A DNA stretch of 64,000 nucleotides from Bettongia penicillata ogilbyi (GCA_023548195.1 JAJHZJ010000413.1:16403941-16467940), one strand, 5' to 3'. Positions 45,246 to 55,702 are shown, counted from the stretch's first letter. Numbers and translations: made by a program. The notes: generated from the letters alone by a model not told the origin.

Positions 45246-45441
45246 ATTTTAGACAATTATACAAAGTGAGTGGAAGGCAATAAACTCATCTCTCAACTCT
45301 ATCTTTTGTTTTGCATTCATATGTTTTCATGAAAATTTAGAGAGAACTTTAGAAATTTATCACTCTAAAATATACAATTTTCTGGGGGCAAATGACTTGG
45401 TCAGCCCCTGGCATTGGGAATTCAAAAGTAAAAATTAATTT

Positions 45442-45600
45442 ATCTATCAATCAATAAGCATTTATTAAGTGCTTCTATGTGGCGGACACTGTACTAACCA
45501 ACGGGAACATAAAAAAAAAAAAGCTGAAAAACAGGGACCTTGTATTCCATTGGATAATTCAACATATAAAAGAGAGATACAAAAAAAGGGCAAAGATAAC
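45442..45600 (-). mobile_element. L2 LINE 3' end, reverse
   Basis: 'AATCAATAAGCATTTATTAA', GTGCTTCTATGTGGCGGACACTG (split), then 'CAGGGACCTTGTATTCCATT' are the complement of the L2 terminus. Confidence 0.75.
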
Positions 45601-45739
45601 TGAAAGAGAGGCATGGTAGAGAAAAATCTTGTGATATTATCCAGAGACTTAACCTTATTTCCCACCTAGCTGATCTCCTGGCTTTTAGGATCTCTAGAAA
45701 CTCATCATTATGCCAAGATAAATTCATATTTATCATTCT

Positions 45740-45990
45740 TACCTCCTCAGATTAATTTCAACCCCTGCTAAAGGACTTCATCATACCCCTCAGTTGTCTA
45801 ATTCTCTTTTCACCTTCTTTTTATTTATTTCTCCCTATTAGATTGTGAGCTCCTTGAGAGCAGAGCCTGTCCTGCATCTTTCTTTGTATCCATGTCAAGC
45901 ACATAGTAGTAACACAGTACATAGCACCACAGAGCGCCCGTCACATAGTAGGTACAAATGGTGTTTTTGACTGACTTAATTAGGTATTAG
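45740..45990 (+). mobile_element. L2 LINE 3' end
   Basis: 'ATTAGATTGTGAGCTCCTTG', AGAGCAGAGCCTGTCC, 'TTCTTTGTATCCATGTCAAG' and 'CACATAGTAGGTACAAATGG'. A second CACATAGTAG copy shows a small internal duplication. Confidence 0.8.
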
Positions 45991-46144
45991 GTAATTAGGT
46001 AGTTAGGATAGAGTCTTGATAAGACAAAAAATCAAGGTATCTCATAGTAACGCGTAAATAAAAGGTCAAGATTGGGAATGTGGGAAAAGTGAGCCAGTTT
46101 ATTTAGTTTCTTTATATTAGTGCAGGATTTTGTTTTTGTTTTTT

Positions 46145-46275
46145 GCTTGGTGCTGCCAGATTACAGTACTGTAGATAGAGTGCTGGGCAAGTCCCTTAAC
46201 CCTATTTGACTCAGTTTCCTAATATGTGAAATGAACTAGAAAAAGGAATGACAAACATATGACTTGAAATAATTT
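46145..46275 (+). mobile_element. Mar1-type SINE, internally deleted
   Basis: 'GTGCTGGGCAAGTCCCTTAA', CCCTATTTGACTCAGTTTCC (start of core) and 'AATGAACTAGAAAAAGGAAT' survive; head and tail are shortened. Confidence 0.6.
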
Positions 46276-46384
46276 TTTTTTGCTTTTTCCCAAGAACAAG
46301 CAGATAGAAAAAAGATAACCTAATTTTTTTGAATTGTTAACATAATGAAAATCCGAACAGTCAATAAGGTAGTGCCCCTACTTC

Positions 46385-46940
46385 CTGTTTCTGCAATCTC
46401 CAGTCAGCCTTCTGCTCAGCAATTGAAATAACCTTCTTGAAGCACAGGTCTGATTACATTTCTCCCTCCATTGAAAAATCTTTCAGTGGCTTCCTATTTC
46501 CTCAAAAATAAAATAAAAAATGTTCAATCTAATGTGGAAAACCTTCCAAAAGTAGGTTTTAAACTATGTTTTGATCCTTAATGGCAAAATGGAGTCAAAA
46601 TGTTTCCTGTCAATTGTTAGTCTGTCTTTTTTACTTCCATGCATTGCCACAATTTAATCCTCTTGCCCAGAATTCCCTCCTGTCTTAATGCCATCTCTCT
46701 GAATCTTCATTTTACTTCTACTCACATCACTTCCTCTGTGAAACTTCTGAGTACCTCCTGCTCCTTACCTCCTTAGTGCTTTTTCCCTCCTTGAATTATA
46801 AAATGTAATTATCTATGGACCTGTTTATATCCCCTACCTCTAAAAGAATGTAATTGTAGCAACTGTTTCATATTCGAAGTACTTAGCATAGTCTTTTGAA
46901 CAAATTTGGAGTTTAACAAATACTTTGTTGAGTTGAATAC
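46385..46940 (+). mobile_element. L2 LINE, ORF2 C-terminal part and 3' end
   Basis: 'TTGAAGCACAGGTCTGATTA', CCATTGAAAAATCTTTCAGTGGCTTCC (split), 'TGCCACAATTTAATCCTCTT', TGTAATTATCTATGGACCTG and 'AGTACTTAGCATAGTCTTTT' follow L2 order. Many indels. Confidence 0.75.
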
Positions 46941-47014
46941 AAAATTCTACAACAATTCATTCTAAATTCTATTTGGGAGATAATTGAAATCGTCTGTCAT
47001 GTTGTCCTAATATT

Positions 47015-47155
47015 AACCTTGTTTGCCTCAGTTTCCTTGTCTATAAAATGAACTGGATGGAGAAAGGAAATGGCAAGCCATTCCAGTGTAATTGCAAGAA
47101 AATCAAATGGAGTCATAAAATGCCAGCCATGACTGAAATGATTGAACAACATATT
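47015..47155 (+). mobile_element. Mar1-type SINE 3' part
   Basis: 'TGCCTCAGTTTCCTTGTCTA', 'AAAGGAAATGGCAAGCCATT', CCAGTGTAATTGCAAG and 'GACTGAAATGATTGAACAAC'. The head is absent. Confidence 0.8.
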
Positions 47156-48207
47156 TGTGTATAGATATACATATAAACATACACACCTATACATGTATAC
47201 ACTCAAAGGAGACAAACACTAATTTTCAAATATTATAACAGAAATCCAAACTTCAGTCCTCAATTTCCTTGTACTAATATATAACAATTACAAATCATCA
47301 TTGTCCAATGATAATTGCCATTAATTTATTCAAATATTTTAAATAAATCTTCAAAATTTAGCTCAGTGACTAAGTTTATCTCTAAATCAAATCATCAGAA
47401 CATGAATTTATTTTACACTCACAGCTTTATATACACCTAAATCACAGCAGAAGGTGTTTGCTGGGGAATATCTTGCATTTTAAATCTTCCGGTTAAATTA
47501 TGCTTTTCAAAAACAGATGTGTTTACCTTAAATGTTTTATTTTCAATCACTCTCCTAAAAAATGTCTTACACATTCCTGAAAAAAGAAGGAAAATGGAAA
47601 TCTCATCACCAACACCAACTGTGTTGTTTTTCTCAAAGCATTTTTTATTTGGTAAAATTTCAAGGAAATGTCAGTATAGCATTAGTATACTTTTTCTTAA
47701 AACCTACTTGTTGTTTATAAAACTCCTACTGTGTGCTGAACACTCTAAATGACATATATGGCTTGTATTACTTTACAAAGAGATATCAAACTCTAAAAAT
47801 AAATGACCAAAGAACCATGGAGATTATTACATCAACTGTCAACTCTGATCAAAGAGCCACAAAGGTTATATAGCAAAAGCCTCATACCAATTATCAACTC
47901 TTAAAAATAAAATAAAACAAGAGCTCACAGAGGTTATAAGCAAAAACTTTCTTTATTCCTTTGGAGAAGGGAAACTAGAAACAAGTTTCCCAAAGACCAC
48001 TAAAATGAAATGCATCGAGATTAAGATTTGATACATATAGTTGTGACTAGACAAAAAACCAAGCAGTGAAATGTGACCACAGCAGTGAGGTCACTACAGA
48101 GCAACAATGAGGCAAGTTTGTCTACTGACAAAAAGTCTATTCATAGCAGGCCTTCACGACCCAAATGTGGTTCTTATAGGTGTTTATTAGAGCCTAGGGA
48201 CCACCTG
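47156..48207. other. Unassigned AT-rich sequence
   Basis: No gene. A reverse MIR/L2 tail scrap lies at about 47705-47745 ('TCCTACTGTGTGCTGAACAC'). Confidence 0.45.
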
Positions 48208-48264
48208 GGACTGATTTGACCCAATTCTGTGATTTGGTTGCAGTAGAGTTCCTCTAGAGGGTGA
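48208..48264 (+). repeat. 57-base near-duplicate, copy 1
   Basis: Starts GGACTGATTTGACCCAATTC and ends CTCTAGAGGGTGA. It matches 48711-48767 at about 50 of 57 positions, in direct orientation. Confidence 0.85.
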
Positions 48265-48339
48265 AAACAAAGTATTGTTGTTATGCTAAGCTCAGGGCAC
48301 AGTTTGCTTGCTGGACCTTAACTCTGGCAAACAAGATGT

Positions 48340-48600
48340 CTACTAAAAAGAAGATAACAGGAGTGGTAATTATCAGCATGGAGATGATAATTGATAAGAA
48401 CAGCATTTGAAATAGAATAGAAGGAAAAGAGGAGAGGGTCCAAGAAGTACATAGCATTCATTAAGATTCTGCAAAGGAAAATGATAATGAGTGATAAGAT
48501 GGGAGAAAAAGGAGAGTAAAAAGAGGAGTGGTCTTGGGGTGGAGATCTGACAAAGGTTTTCTGCTAAGATAATAAAAAAGACCTTATTATATGGCATCTT
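48340..48600 (-). mobile_element. L2 ORF2 reverse-transcriptase fragment, reverse
   Basis: Forward text 'GGTAATTATCAGCATGGAGA', GATAAGAACAGCATTTGAAAT and 'GGAAAATGATAATGAGTGAT' parallels 51260-51440, another reverse L2. In translation it shows LLGPSPLFLLFY, a decayed form of the L2 QGSVLGPLLFSLY block. Confidence 0.7.
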
Positions 48601-48710
48601 CACTTATCCCATTAGTCTACCACATGGATCCAATAAAAAAGTTTGATTTTTCATTTATTTCAATTTTTAAAAATTCTTCCTTAAACAGGTATCAAGCATA
48701 AAAACACCTA

Positions 48711-48767
48711 GGGCTGATTTGAGCCAATTCTGTGAGTTGGCTGCAGCAAAGTTCATCTAGAGGGTGA
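48711..48767 (+). repeat. 57-base near-duplicate, copy 2
   Basis: GGGCTGATTTGAGCCAATTC to CATCTAGAGGGTGA; the partner of 48208-48264. The two flank the reverse L2 piece. Confidence 0.85.
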
Positions 48768-48769
48768 CT

Positions 48770-48892
48770 ATTAGGTATCTGGACCTGGATACCTTTTAGA
48801 CATCTTAAACTCAGTATGTTAAAAAGTGAACTCATTATCCTTCTCCCCCAGACCTGGTTTTTTTCTAACTTTCTTATTTTTGATGAGGATAC
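48770..48892 (+). mobile_element. L2 LINE ORF2 fragment (left of LTR)
   Basis: 'ACATCTTAAACTCAGTATGT', TAAAAAGTGAACTCATTATCC (split) and 'TTCTCCCCCAGACCTGG' match the L2 tract encoding H.K.NM.KTELI. It is interrupted at 48892 by an LTR and continues at 49430. Confidence 0.75.
48888..48892. repeat. 5-bp target duplication of solo LTR (left)
   Basis: GATAC, repeated at 49425-49429 immediately after the LTR. Confidence 0.8.
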
Positions 48893-49035
48893 TGAGTGAA
48901 ATCAGATTAAAAGAAGACCCCTTGTGCATGAATTCCCCAAGACCCCCACTCTTCCTGCCAAAGCTAAAATAACTAAGCATCTGCCTTGGGCAAATAAGAT
49001 GCTCCAGGATGGAGGAAAATCACCAAAGTTCCTGT

Positions 49036-49047
49036 CACGTGACGTGG
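49036..49047 (+). promoter_or_regulatory. E-box/CRE-like composite site in LTR U3
   Basis: CACGTGACGTGG overlaps a palindromic E-box (CACGTG, USF/MITF/MYC class) with a CRE-like TGACGTGG (CREB/ATF class), about 220 bases upstream of the TATA box. CpGs are rare in this window, yet two sit here. Confidence 0.45.
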
Positions 49048-49258
49048 TGTACGCTTCCCCCTTCACTTTCTCCTTCACCACCCCTTATGCCACCTCAGCA
49101 CTCTTCCTTTAAAGTTCGGCATTTGGTAACAAAAACCCTCACTGGTGAGCAATGATCCTTTCCCTGTTCTTTGTCTTTGGGGTAGATTCCTGTGTTTAGA
49201 GTATGCCTGGATTCTCAGTCCATGGGAAGAGAGGCTAGTGGGATTCTGTATTAGGGGC

Positions 49259-49265
49259 TATATAA
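49259..49265 (+). promoter_or_regulatory. LTR TATA box
   Basis: TATATAA in GGGGCTATATAATGTTG; correct spacing before the poly(A) signal (85 bases) for a compact R region. Confidence 0.6.
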
Positions 49266-49349
49266 TGTTGTACTTCACCTTGCTCAGATGCACTCCCTTC
49301 CTGACATCACCCATGATCTCATGGGAAGTGCCCCTTCTCATGAGATTGT

Positions 49350-49355
49350 AATAAA
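49350..49355 (+). terminator. LTR polyadenylation signal
   Basis: AATAAA followed by a TTTCTTTTTG downstream element, as expected at the R/U5 boundary. Confidence 0.6.
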
Positions 49356-49429
49356 TTTCTTTTTGCCTTCTACCTTGAGAATCCTCTGAGTTTAATTTGA
49401 GTAAGGGTCAGTATATCCCACACAGATAC

Positions 49430-50215
49430 CATAATCCTTCTAATCACTCATACTCACAAGCTGTCATCCTCAGGTTCTCACTCTTTCACTCATTATATCC
49501 AATCAGTTTTCAAGTCTTGTTGTTTCTTCTTCTGTAAAATTTCTTGCATATCCTCCTTTCCCTCTTATATGTTACCACACTGCTGCAGGTCATCGTCATT
49601 GATTGCCTGGACAATGGAAATAACTTCATGTTTGGTCTCCCTGTCTCAAATCCCTCCCAACTACAATTCTTCCACTACTGAGATCTTAAACTTGGTTGTC
49701 CAAAAATATAGGTTTGACCTATATCCAGCAGCACCCACTCACTATTAAATATGATCTAAGTTTCCCATATTAACACAAGGATAAAATATACAATTCTGTT
49801 TGGCATCAAAATAACTTCATAACCTGGCCCTTTCCTACCTTTCCATTTTCCTTTACCCTCCTCCAAGTCCAGTGACACTGACTTCATTTCTGTTCCCCAC
49901 ACAAGACACTCTATCTCCTGACTGCAGGCATTTTTACTGGCTAACTCCCTCTACCTGGAATTCTCTTCCTGCTCATCTTTGTATTTAGATTTCCTTTAAA
50001 TCGCATTTAAATCCCACTTTCTAGATTCTAGAAAGGCCAAACAGTCTTACCTCCAGTTCATTTCATGTATATCTGGGTTTTCCATGGTGGTTTGCATGTT
50101 GTATCCCTTAGACTGTGGACTTCTTGAGAATGGACTATGTTTTGCCTTTTATATTTTGTAACCTACACTAGCACAGTGCCTTACAAAATAGTCATTTAAT
50201 AGATGCTTCTTCATT
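49430..50215 (+). mobile_element. L2 LINE ORF2 C-terminal part and 3' end (right of LTR)
   Basis: Continues the copy broken at 48892: 'CACAAGCTGTCATCCTCAGG', 'AACCTGGCCCTTTCCTACCT', 'ACACAAGACACTCTATCTCC', 'TACCTGGAATTCTCTTCCTG', GTTTGCATGTTGTATCCCTTAGACTGTGG (split) and the end 'GCACAGTGCCTTACAAAATA'. With 48770-48892 this is the longest L2 of the window (about 0.9 kb). Confidence 0.88.
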
Positions 50216-50234
50216 GTTTTTATTATTTACATTT

Positions 50235-50585
50235 ACATTGTTGCAGTCACTTCGAATGTTATTTTCCCGGTCCTCTATAGTTTCCTCTACCTTATTCGTG
50301 TGCATTCCTGTGTTTCTCTGAAATCTTTATACTTGTCATTTCCTATGATGCAGTAATAATTACATTACTTTCATCCCTCCTTTATTATAGTTATTATCTA
50401 ATTGCTGGACATCTAATTTGTTTACTATGCTTAGCTAACACAAAAAAATTGTCACTACTACTTTTAGTGTAGATGGATTTTTTTTTTATTCTTTATTTGA
50501 CCTATTTTCGATCTATAGCTAGCAGTGGAATCTTTGGACTAAAATTTATGAACATTTAAGTCATTATCAAAGGACACTTGAAGTA
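50235..50585 (-). mobile_element. Old L1 ORF2 C-terminal fragment, reverse
   Basis: 'CATTCCTGTGTTTCTCTGAA', 'CTAGCAGTGGAATCTTTGGA' and CTAAAATTTATGAACATTTAAGTC (split) follow the reverse L1 order (TATGCCTAGCAGTGGAAT.TCTGGGTCAAA). Diverged. Confidence 0.6.
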
Positions 50586-50839
50586 GCCTAGGATCAGAGA
50601 AATCAGGTCTAAGGTCTATGAAATCACATATTTTCTCCAAGTGTTCTTAATGTTTTTTTGTCTTATTAATTATGAAAACTGGGTCATGGTGGCCAACACA
50701 CTATTTTAATACAGAATAATTTCAAAAACACATAGTTCTCAGGACGTGGGTATGAATTATTGTCGAAAGCAGTCTACCTTACTTACTTCCCATTAAATCT
50801 CTTCACATACACTGAGCTACAGATAGATCTAAATACTAT

Positions 50840-51105
50840 TTTCCAAACTCAGGCTGCCATCTCCTGACACATTGTCTTTTGTATGAACTTGATCCAAATG
50901 CATATAAAGAAGCCCATTTCTCTGCAATTCTTCATTTACTTCTCTTCCCTCAAGACTTAATGTTAATGTCATATGTTGCTATGAACCAGTTGTGATTCCC
51001 TCATGTATTAGGGCTACTTCCCGCTTCATATGAGCTTATCTATACTTATCTATGAACATGTTGTTCCCTCAGCAGAATATTGTCTCCCTGACAGAAGGTA
51101 TGTGG
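50840..51105 (+). mobile_element. L2 LINE 3' end fragment
   Basis: 'CTGCCATCTCCTGACACATT', 'CTCTGCAATTCTTCATTTAC' and 'CAGAATATTGTCTCCCTGAC' are diverged but ordered L2 blocks. Confidence 0.5.
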
Positions 51106-51109
51106 TGAT

Positions 51110-52250
51110 GATGGCCTCCAGCAGTTTTGGGGAGAAAAATAATGAGTTCACTTTTTGACATACTGAGTTTAAGAAGTCTAAAAGGCATCCAGGTCCACAT
51201 ACCTAATAGGCAAATAAAGACCCTAGTCTGAAGGTAAGGAGAGAGGTTAGGGCAAGATAAGTAGATATGGTAATCATCAGTATGGAAATGATAACTGAAT
51301 CCATTTTAAATGATAAGAACAGCATTTTAAATAAAATAGAGTGAAAAAAGAAGAGGGATCCCCCAAAAGCACTTTGGAATACTGGAAAGTAGGTTTGACC
51401 TTCACTAATATTTGCAAAGGACAATGATAAGGAGTGGTAAGATAGGAGAAAGAGGATGGAATAGTGAAATGGAAGCCTAGAAATAATCGAATATCAAGGG
51501 GAAGTGGGTTATTAACAGTGTCAGTGGCTGCAGAGAGGACGAGGACTGACAAAAGGTATTGGATCTGGCAAATAAGAAATAACTGGTATCTTTGGAGAAA
51601 GCAAATTCAGTTGAAAGGCTAGATCTGAAACTAGGCTGTAACAAGTTAAAAGTGAGAGGAAAGGACATGGAGACACTTCTGAAGAACTTCTCAAAAAGTT
51701 TAACCACAAAAGGGAGGAAAGATAGTGACATTTGGCAAGGATGGACGGTTCCAAGGAGGTTTTTTCAGGATAGAGGAGCCATAGGCAGTATTTGAAGGCA
51801 GTAGTGATGAGGTCAATTGACAAAGAGAGATTGAAGATAAATGAGATTGTGGAAATGATAGATGTGTTGATTTTCTAGAGAAGACAGGCTAGAATGGCAT
51901 CCTTAGTGCATGTAAAGGAGTTGGCCTTGGCAATGAAAAAGGCAAGAAGGCATGTAAGAAAAGAGCAAAGAAGGAGATTTCAGGAGAACATATTTGAATG
52001 AGGCAAGATGAAAAAGAGGAGAGAAGAGGGAGCTTTTCCTAAATGGCCTCATTTTTTTTCCAGTGAGAAGTGGGGCAGGATTCTCTATTGAGGCAGGGTG
52101 AAGAGAAGCTATGAGAGGATTGAAGACATTTGAAAAGGTTGGACAATCTACTGCCATGAGTATGATAGTGACTCAATTAAGCAATGGAAGGTGGGAGATG
52201 TTATTTCAAAGATTTCAGAGAAAGGGTAGAGATCATATATTCAATTCCTA
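51110..52250 (-). mobile_element. L2 LINE ORF2 (reverse transcriptase region), reverse, 1.1 kb
   Basis: Reverse translation shows L2 RT landmarks: 'SVLVLSAATDTVNNPLPLDI' (51552 end; L2 pattern LLDLSAAFDTVDHPLLLD), 'SKVLLGDPSSFFTLFYLKCC' (QGSVLGPLLFSLY), and upstream pieces at 51521-51823 and 51903-52157. The catalytic tyrosine/aspartate block is not intact. Dead copy. Confidence 0.85.
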
Positions 52251-52514
52251 TAAGGTATAGCTTCCTCACCTCTATCTCTCAGAAGTGATGGATTTCTTTG
52301 AAATTCAATTGAATTACCCCCACTTCATGAGTCTTTTTTTTCTTCTGCTCCCATCACTTTCTAGTATTTCCTCCTCCCTGATCTTTATCTTTATCTATTT
52401 ACAGATAGATTTAGATATATGTATATGTACAAATGTGTACATATATAAATTTCCACATATGTGCATAAAGCACATGTGTATATATGCTTGTGATTTTTGC
52501 CATTATATGCCAAG

Positions 52515-52575
52515 TGCATATGGGAATCCTAGGTGCATGGCAGGTATTTTTAATAAGTGCCTGTTGATTGGACAG
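52515..52575 (+). mobile_element. L2 3' tail
   Basis: 'TTAATAAGTGCCTGTTGATT' is the L2 terminus in diverged form, next to 'GGTGCATGGCAGGTATTTT'. Confidence 0.5.
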
Positions 52576-52741
52576 TTACTACCAAAATAAAGGTATACTT
52601 CATCGTCCTTCTAACTTGATTACCTGCTTCCTTGCTTGCTTTCCTTCACTCTGTTTGGTAGATTGGAATTGATACTAGGCATTTAAGTAAGGTATTAGAA
52701 ATAGGTTAGAGAATAATGCTGAAAAATAACAACAAATAGTA

Positions 52742-52975
52742 TTGATTTGGTGATTCAAGTTTGCAAAGTGCTTTGTAAAAGTTATTTCATTTTATCCTCA
52801 CAACAATCGCAGACAATAGCTGCTATTATCAGTTGCATTTAGAGAAGATAAAAATAAGACAGAGCTTAAACAACTTATTCAGGATCATACAATTAGGAAG
52901 TTTCTGAGAATAGATCTGAACTCAAGTCCTCCTGACACCAGGTCCAGCACTCTATTCACTGTGACCTGTGCATGG
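52742..52975 (-). mobile_element. MIR/MON1 SINE, reverse
   Basis: 'GCAAAGTGCTTTGTAAAAGT', 'TTTTATCCTCACAACAATCG', 'CAGGATCATACAATTAGGAA', then 'ACTCAAGTCCTCCTGACACC' and 'CCAGCACTCTATTCACTGTG': nearly full length. Confidence 0.8.
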
Positions 52976-53079
52976 CCCTCCCTTACACTTTAGAAGCCTT
53001 AGAAAACTAGCCATTCCATCTGGAACTGTGATTTGTCTGAACTTCATGGAAAAAAGATTCCCCCTATGCTCTTCTCTCA

Positions 53080-53232
53080 CTCCTTCCAGCTATTTTCCTT
53101 TCATGTTTTGGCTTCCCCCAATACATTGTAAGCTTTTTGAAGGGAGAGATTGTTTTTTTGTTTTGTTTTTGTATCTCTAGTGTTCAGCACAGTGACTGAC
53201 ACATAGTAGGTGCTTAATAAATATTTATGGAA
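53080..53232 (+). mobile_element. L2 LINE 3' end
   Basis: 'ACATTGTAAGCTTTTTGAAG', 'GTATCTCTAGTGTTCAGCAC', AGTGACTGACACATAG and 'GTAGGTGCTTAATAAATATT'. Confidence 0.85.
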
Positions 53233-53545
53233 AGGGAGAGAAGTTGGAACTCAAAGTTTAAAAAACAAATGCTAAAAATTGTTTCTACATGCAACTGGGA
53301 AGTAAGAAATACAGGTAATGGGGTACAGAAATCTGTCTTTCATTTCAAGAAAACAGAGGAGATGGGGATAAGGGAAAGGAGGGGTATATAGAGGGAGGAC
53401 ATATTGAAGGAAGGGGTAATCACAATGCAAGGCATTATGGGGTTGGGGAGGGGAGAGATGGGGAGAAAATTTGGAACTCAGTGAAAATGAATGTTAAAAA
53501 CAAAAAGGAATAAATAAAACTTCAAAAATAAATATTAAATCAAAT
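53233..53545 (+). mobile_element. HAL1 3' UTR fragment, 5'-truncated
   Basis: 'GGGAGAGAAGTTGGAACTCA', 'TACATGCAACTGGGAAGTAA', AGAAATACAGGTAATGGGG and 'GGGAGAGATGGGGAGAAAAT' align with 58235-58530 of copy C. Ends with an AAATAAAACTTCAAAAATAAAT tail (split). Confidence 0.85.
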
Positions 53546-53699
53546 TTAATAGTCTCCTGTTCCTTGACTAACTCAATGCTAACAGACCATTGCAAATCCT
53601 ATTATTTTATTCTTTTAGCTTTTCTTGAAATGCTTCAAATATCTTTTAGAATAAAATAACAGATGGCCTCTTACCACCTATATACCTATATCTACACCA

Positions 53700-54725
53700 A
53701 TCAACATTTATATTCCTGTTGTGTGCACCTTACTAAGTGCTAGGGATACAAAAAGGGGCAAAATACTTTCCCTACCCTCAAGGAACTTATTTTCTAATAG
53801 GAAGAGACAGTATGCAAACAAATATATACAAAGTAAGCTATATACAGGATAAATAGTAAGCAATTAAAAGAGGGAAAGCACTAGAGTCATGGAAGGCTTC
53901 CTTTAGAAAGTGGGGTTTTAATTGGGACTTAAAGGAAGCCAACAAGATCAGTAATGGAAGTGCAAGAGAAATAACTTTCCAAGCATGGGGAAAAGCAAGA
54001 AAAATTACCTGGAGAAAAGAAATGGAGTGTCTTGTACTGAAAACAGCTTGGAAGCCATTGTCATTGGATCAAAAAGAACTTTTTAGGGAGTAAGATGTGA
54101 AAAGACTGGAAAGACAGGGGGGATAAGTTAGGAAGAGCTTTGAATGACAGACAAAGCATTTGTATTTATCCTAGAGTCAATGGGAAACCATTGAATTTTA
54201 TGGAGTAAGGAAGGAATGAACTTTTGTTTTAGGAAAATCATTTTGGTGGCTGAATGGAGGATGGATTGGAATAAAAGCAGACTTGAGGTAGGCAGACTCA
54301 TGGGTGAGAGATTGCAATGATCAAGGCATGAGGTAATTAGGGTCTGCAACAGAGTACTGGCAGAGAGAGGAGGAAGGAGGAATATTGGAGACATATCACA
54401 AAAACAACATTAATAGGCCTTGATGATAAATTGGATATGGGGGTGAGAGGTGGAGTAGTGAGAGGCAATAAGGAAGCCAGGATACCTCCTAGCCTGTATG
54501 ATGAAAGTACAGGGAGAATGGTGTTGCCTTCTATAGGAATAGGGAAAATAAGAGAGGGTTTAAGGTGAAAGACAATGAAATCTGTCTGGGATGTATCAAG
54601 TATATGATGCGTATTGCTCTTATCGTTTGATATATAGATAGATATAGATATAAATAAAAATTTGAGATTGGAGGTGAGTATGAAGTTTGGGGCAGGATAG
54701 GCAAATCTGAGAATCCTCCACATAG
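53700..54725 (-). mobile_element. L2 LINE ORF2 C-terminal half and 3' end, reverse, 1 kb
   Basis: The 3' tail complement begins 'CAACATTTATATTCCTGTTG' and 'TACTAAGTGCTAGGGATACA'. Reverse translation at 54128-54394 gives 'TLLQTLITSCLDHCNLSPMS' and 'FQSILHSATKMIFLKQ', matching the L2 pattern LVQALI.SRLDYCNSL and FQSILHTAAKLIFLK. A further piece at 54337-54723 carries an EGNTILPV-like block. Confidence 0.88.
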
Positions 54726-54859
54726 CTGAATGTGATAATTAAATGTGTGGATGCTAATGCATTCATCAGGAGGTCACAGTCTCAGTCTCACAAATGCTAC
54801 TATAATACCAGCCAAGTCCTCTATCAATTCCACTCATAGTCATCCTTCACTCAGGGACC

Positions 54860-55375
54860 AAAGTGATGTTCCGAAAGTACAACGTGTCACCTAATTCTTG
54901 ACTTCATTCAACAAACTCCAGAAGCAGTATTTCATCTCCAGAATAAAATATAAAATACAAAGTTTTCTGTTTGTCATTTAACCTCTTCTGGCCCTTTTCA
55001 ATCTATGTAAATTTTAGATCCCACCCCACCCCCACCCCTTTATCCTTTAATAATCTAGTTCCATTGGCCAATTTACTAACCTTCACCTTCAACACTCCAT
55101 CATCTGACTCCGCCTATCACTGTTCCTGGAAATCTCTTTTTTTCACCTCTACCTCTTAGGTTCACTGGCCTTCAGTGCTCAAGTCAAATTGTTCCCTCCA
55201 CAGTAGACCATTCCTGGCCCTGACCCCCCCATTCCCCACCTTTGTCCCATTGCTAGTGACTTATCTCTTCCTTACATAAAGCCTGTTTATCTTTTGTACG
55301 TACATGTTTATTTACAGGTTGTTTTCCCAGTAAAATGAGTTACTTGAGGACAAAGACTAATATTGTCTTTCTTGG
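54860..55375 (+). mobile_element. L2 LINE ORF2 end and 3' end
   Basis: 'CAACAAACTCCAGAAGCAGT', 'AACCTCTTCTGGCCCTTTTC', 'CTCTTAGGTTCACTGGCCTT', 'GTACATGTTTATTTACAGGT' and GTAAAATGAGTTACTTGAGGACAAAGAC (split). Confidence 0.8.
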
Positions 55376-55687
55376 AACAAAGTAAGCACTGAAGGCATTC
55401 TTATTATTTGGCTGACTGGCTAATTTCCCTTTGTTGTGAATGTAATTATATTTTATCTGGGCCAGTAAGACTCCCAGGTCTACAAAGTAAGGCTCTTCAT
55501 CCTTTAAGAGACCTTTCTGAATCATCATCAAATGTTTCTGCTATTCTTTCTTATTTAATATTGAAAAAGATTGGAGAATATTCTTCCTTTCTCTATGGGA
55601 TATCATAAAATACATCACTAATTATGTTATAAAATATAAAGCTAAAATATTGCAGTTTTTGCCATTGCTGTGCTCTCACATCACTTT
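55376..55687. other. Unassigned sequence before HAL1 copy C
   Basis: No gene or repeat recognised; small overlapping frames on both strands at 55340-55608 only. Confidence 0.45.
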
Positions 55688-55702
55688 AGAAGTAAAAAAA
55701 TA
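55688..55702. repeat. Probable target duplication of HAL1 copy C (left)
   Basis: AGAAGTAAAAAAATA, with AGAATTAAAAAATA at 58539-58552 after the tail (one mismatch, one indel). A-rich, so moderately informative. Confidence 0.55.

Larger units (their letters stand above)
48893..49424 (+). mobile_element. Solo LTR of an endogenous retrovirus, 532 bp
   Basis: Starts TGAGTGAAATC and ends CCCACACA (TG...CA termini), flanked by GATAC on both sides and lying inside an L2 that resumes cleanly. A TATATAA box at 49259-49265 and an AATAAA signal at 49350-49355 give the U3-R-U5 order in the forward sense. No internal gag/pol/env sequence lies on either side, so the provirus recombined to a single LTR. A 5-bp duplication is typical of ERVL-type (class III) and some other retroviruses; class is inferred only. 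Confidence 0.85.

Noticed and set aside
51477..54723. Reverse frames of 84-128 codons that might be a gene
   Set aside because: They translate to decayed L2 reverse transcriptase and are scattered with stops and shifts.
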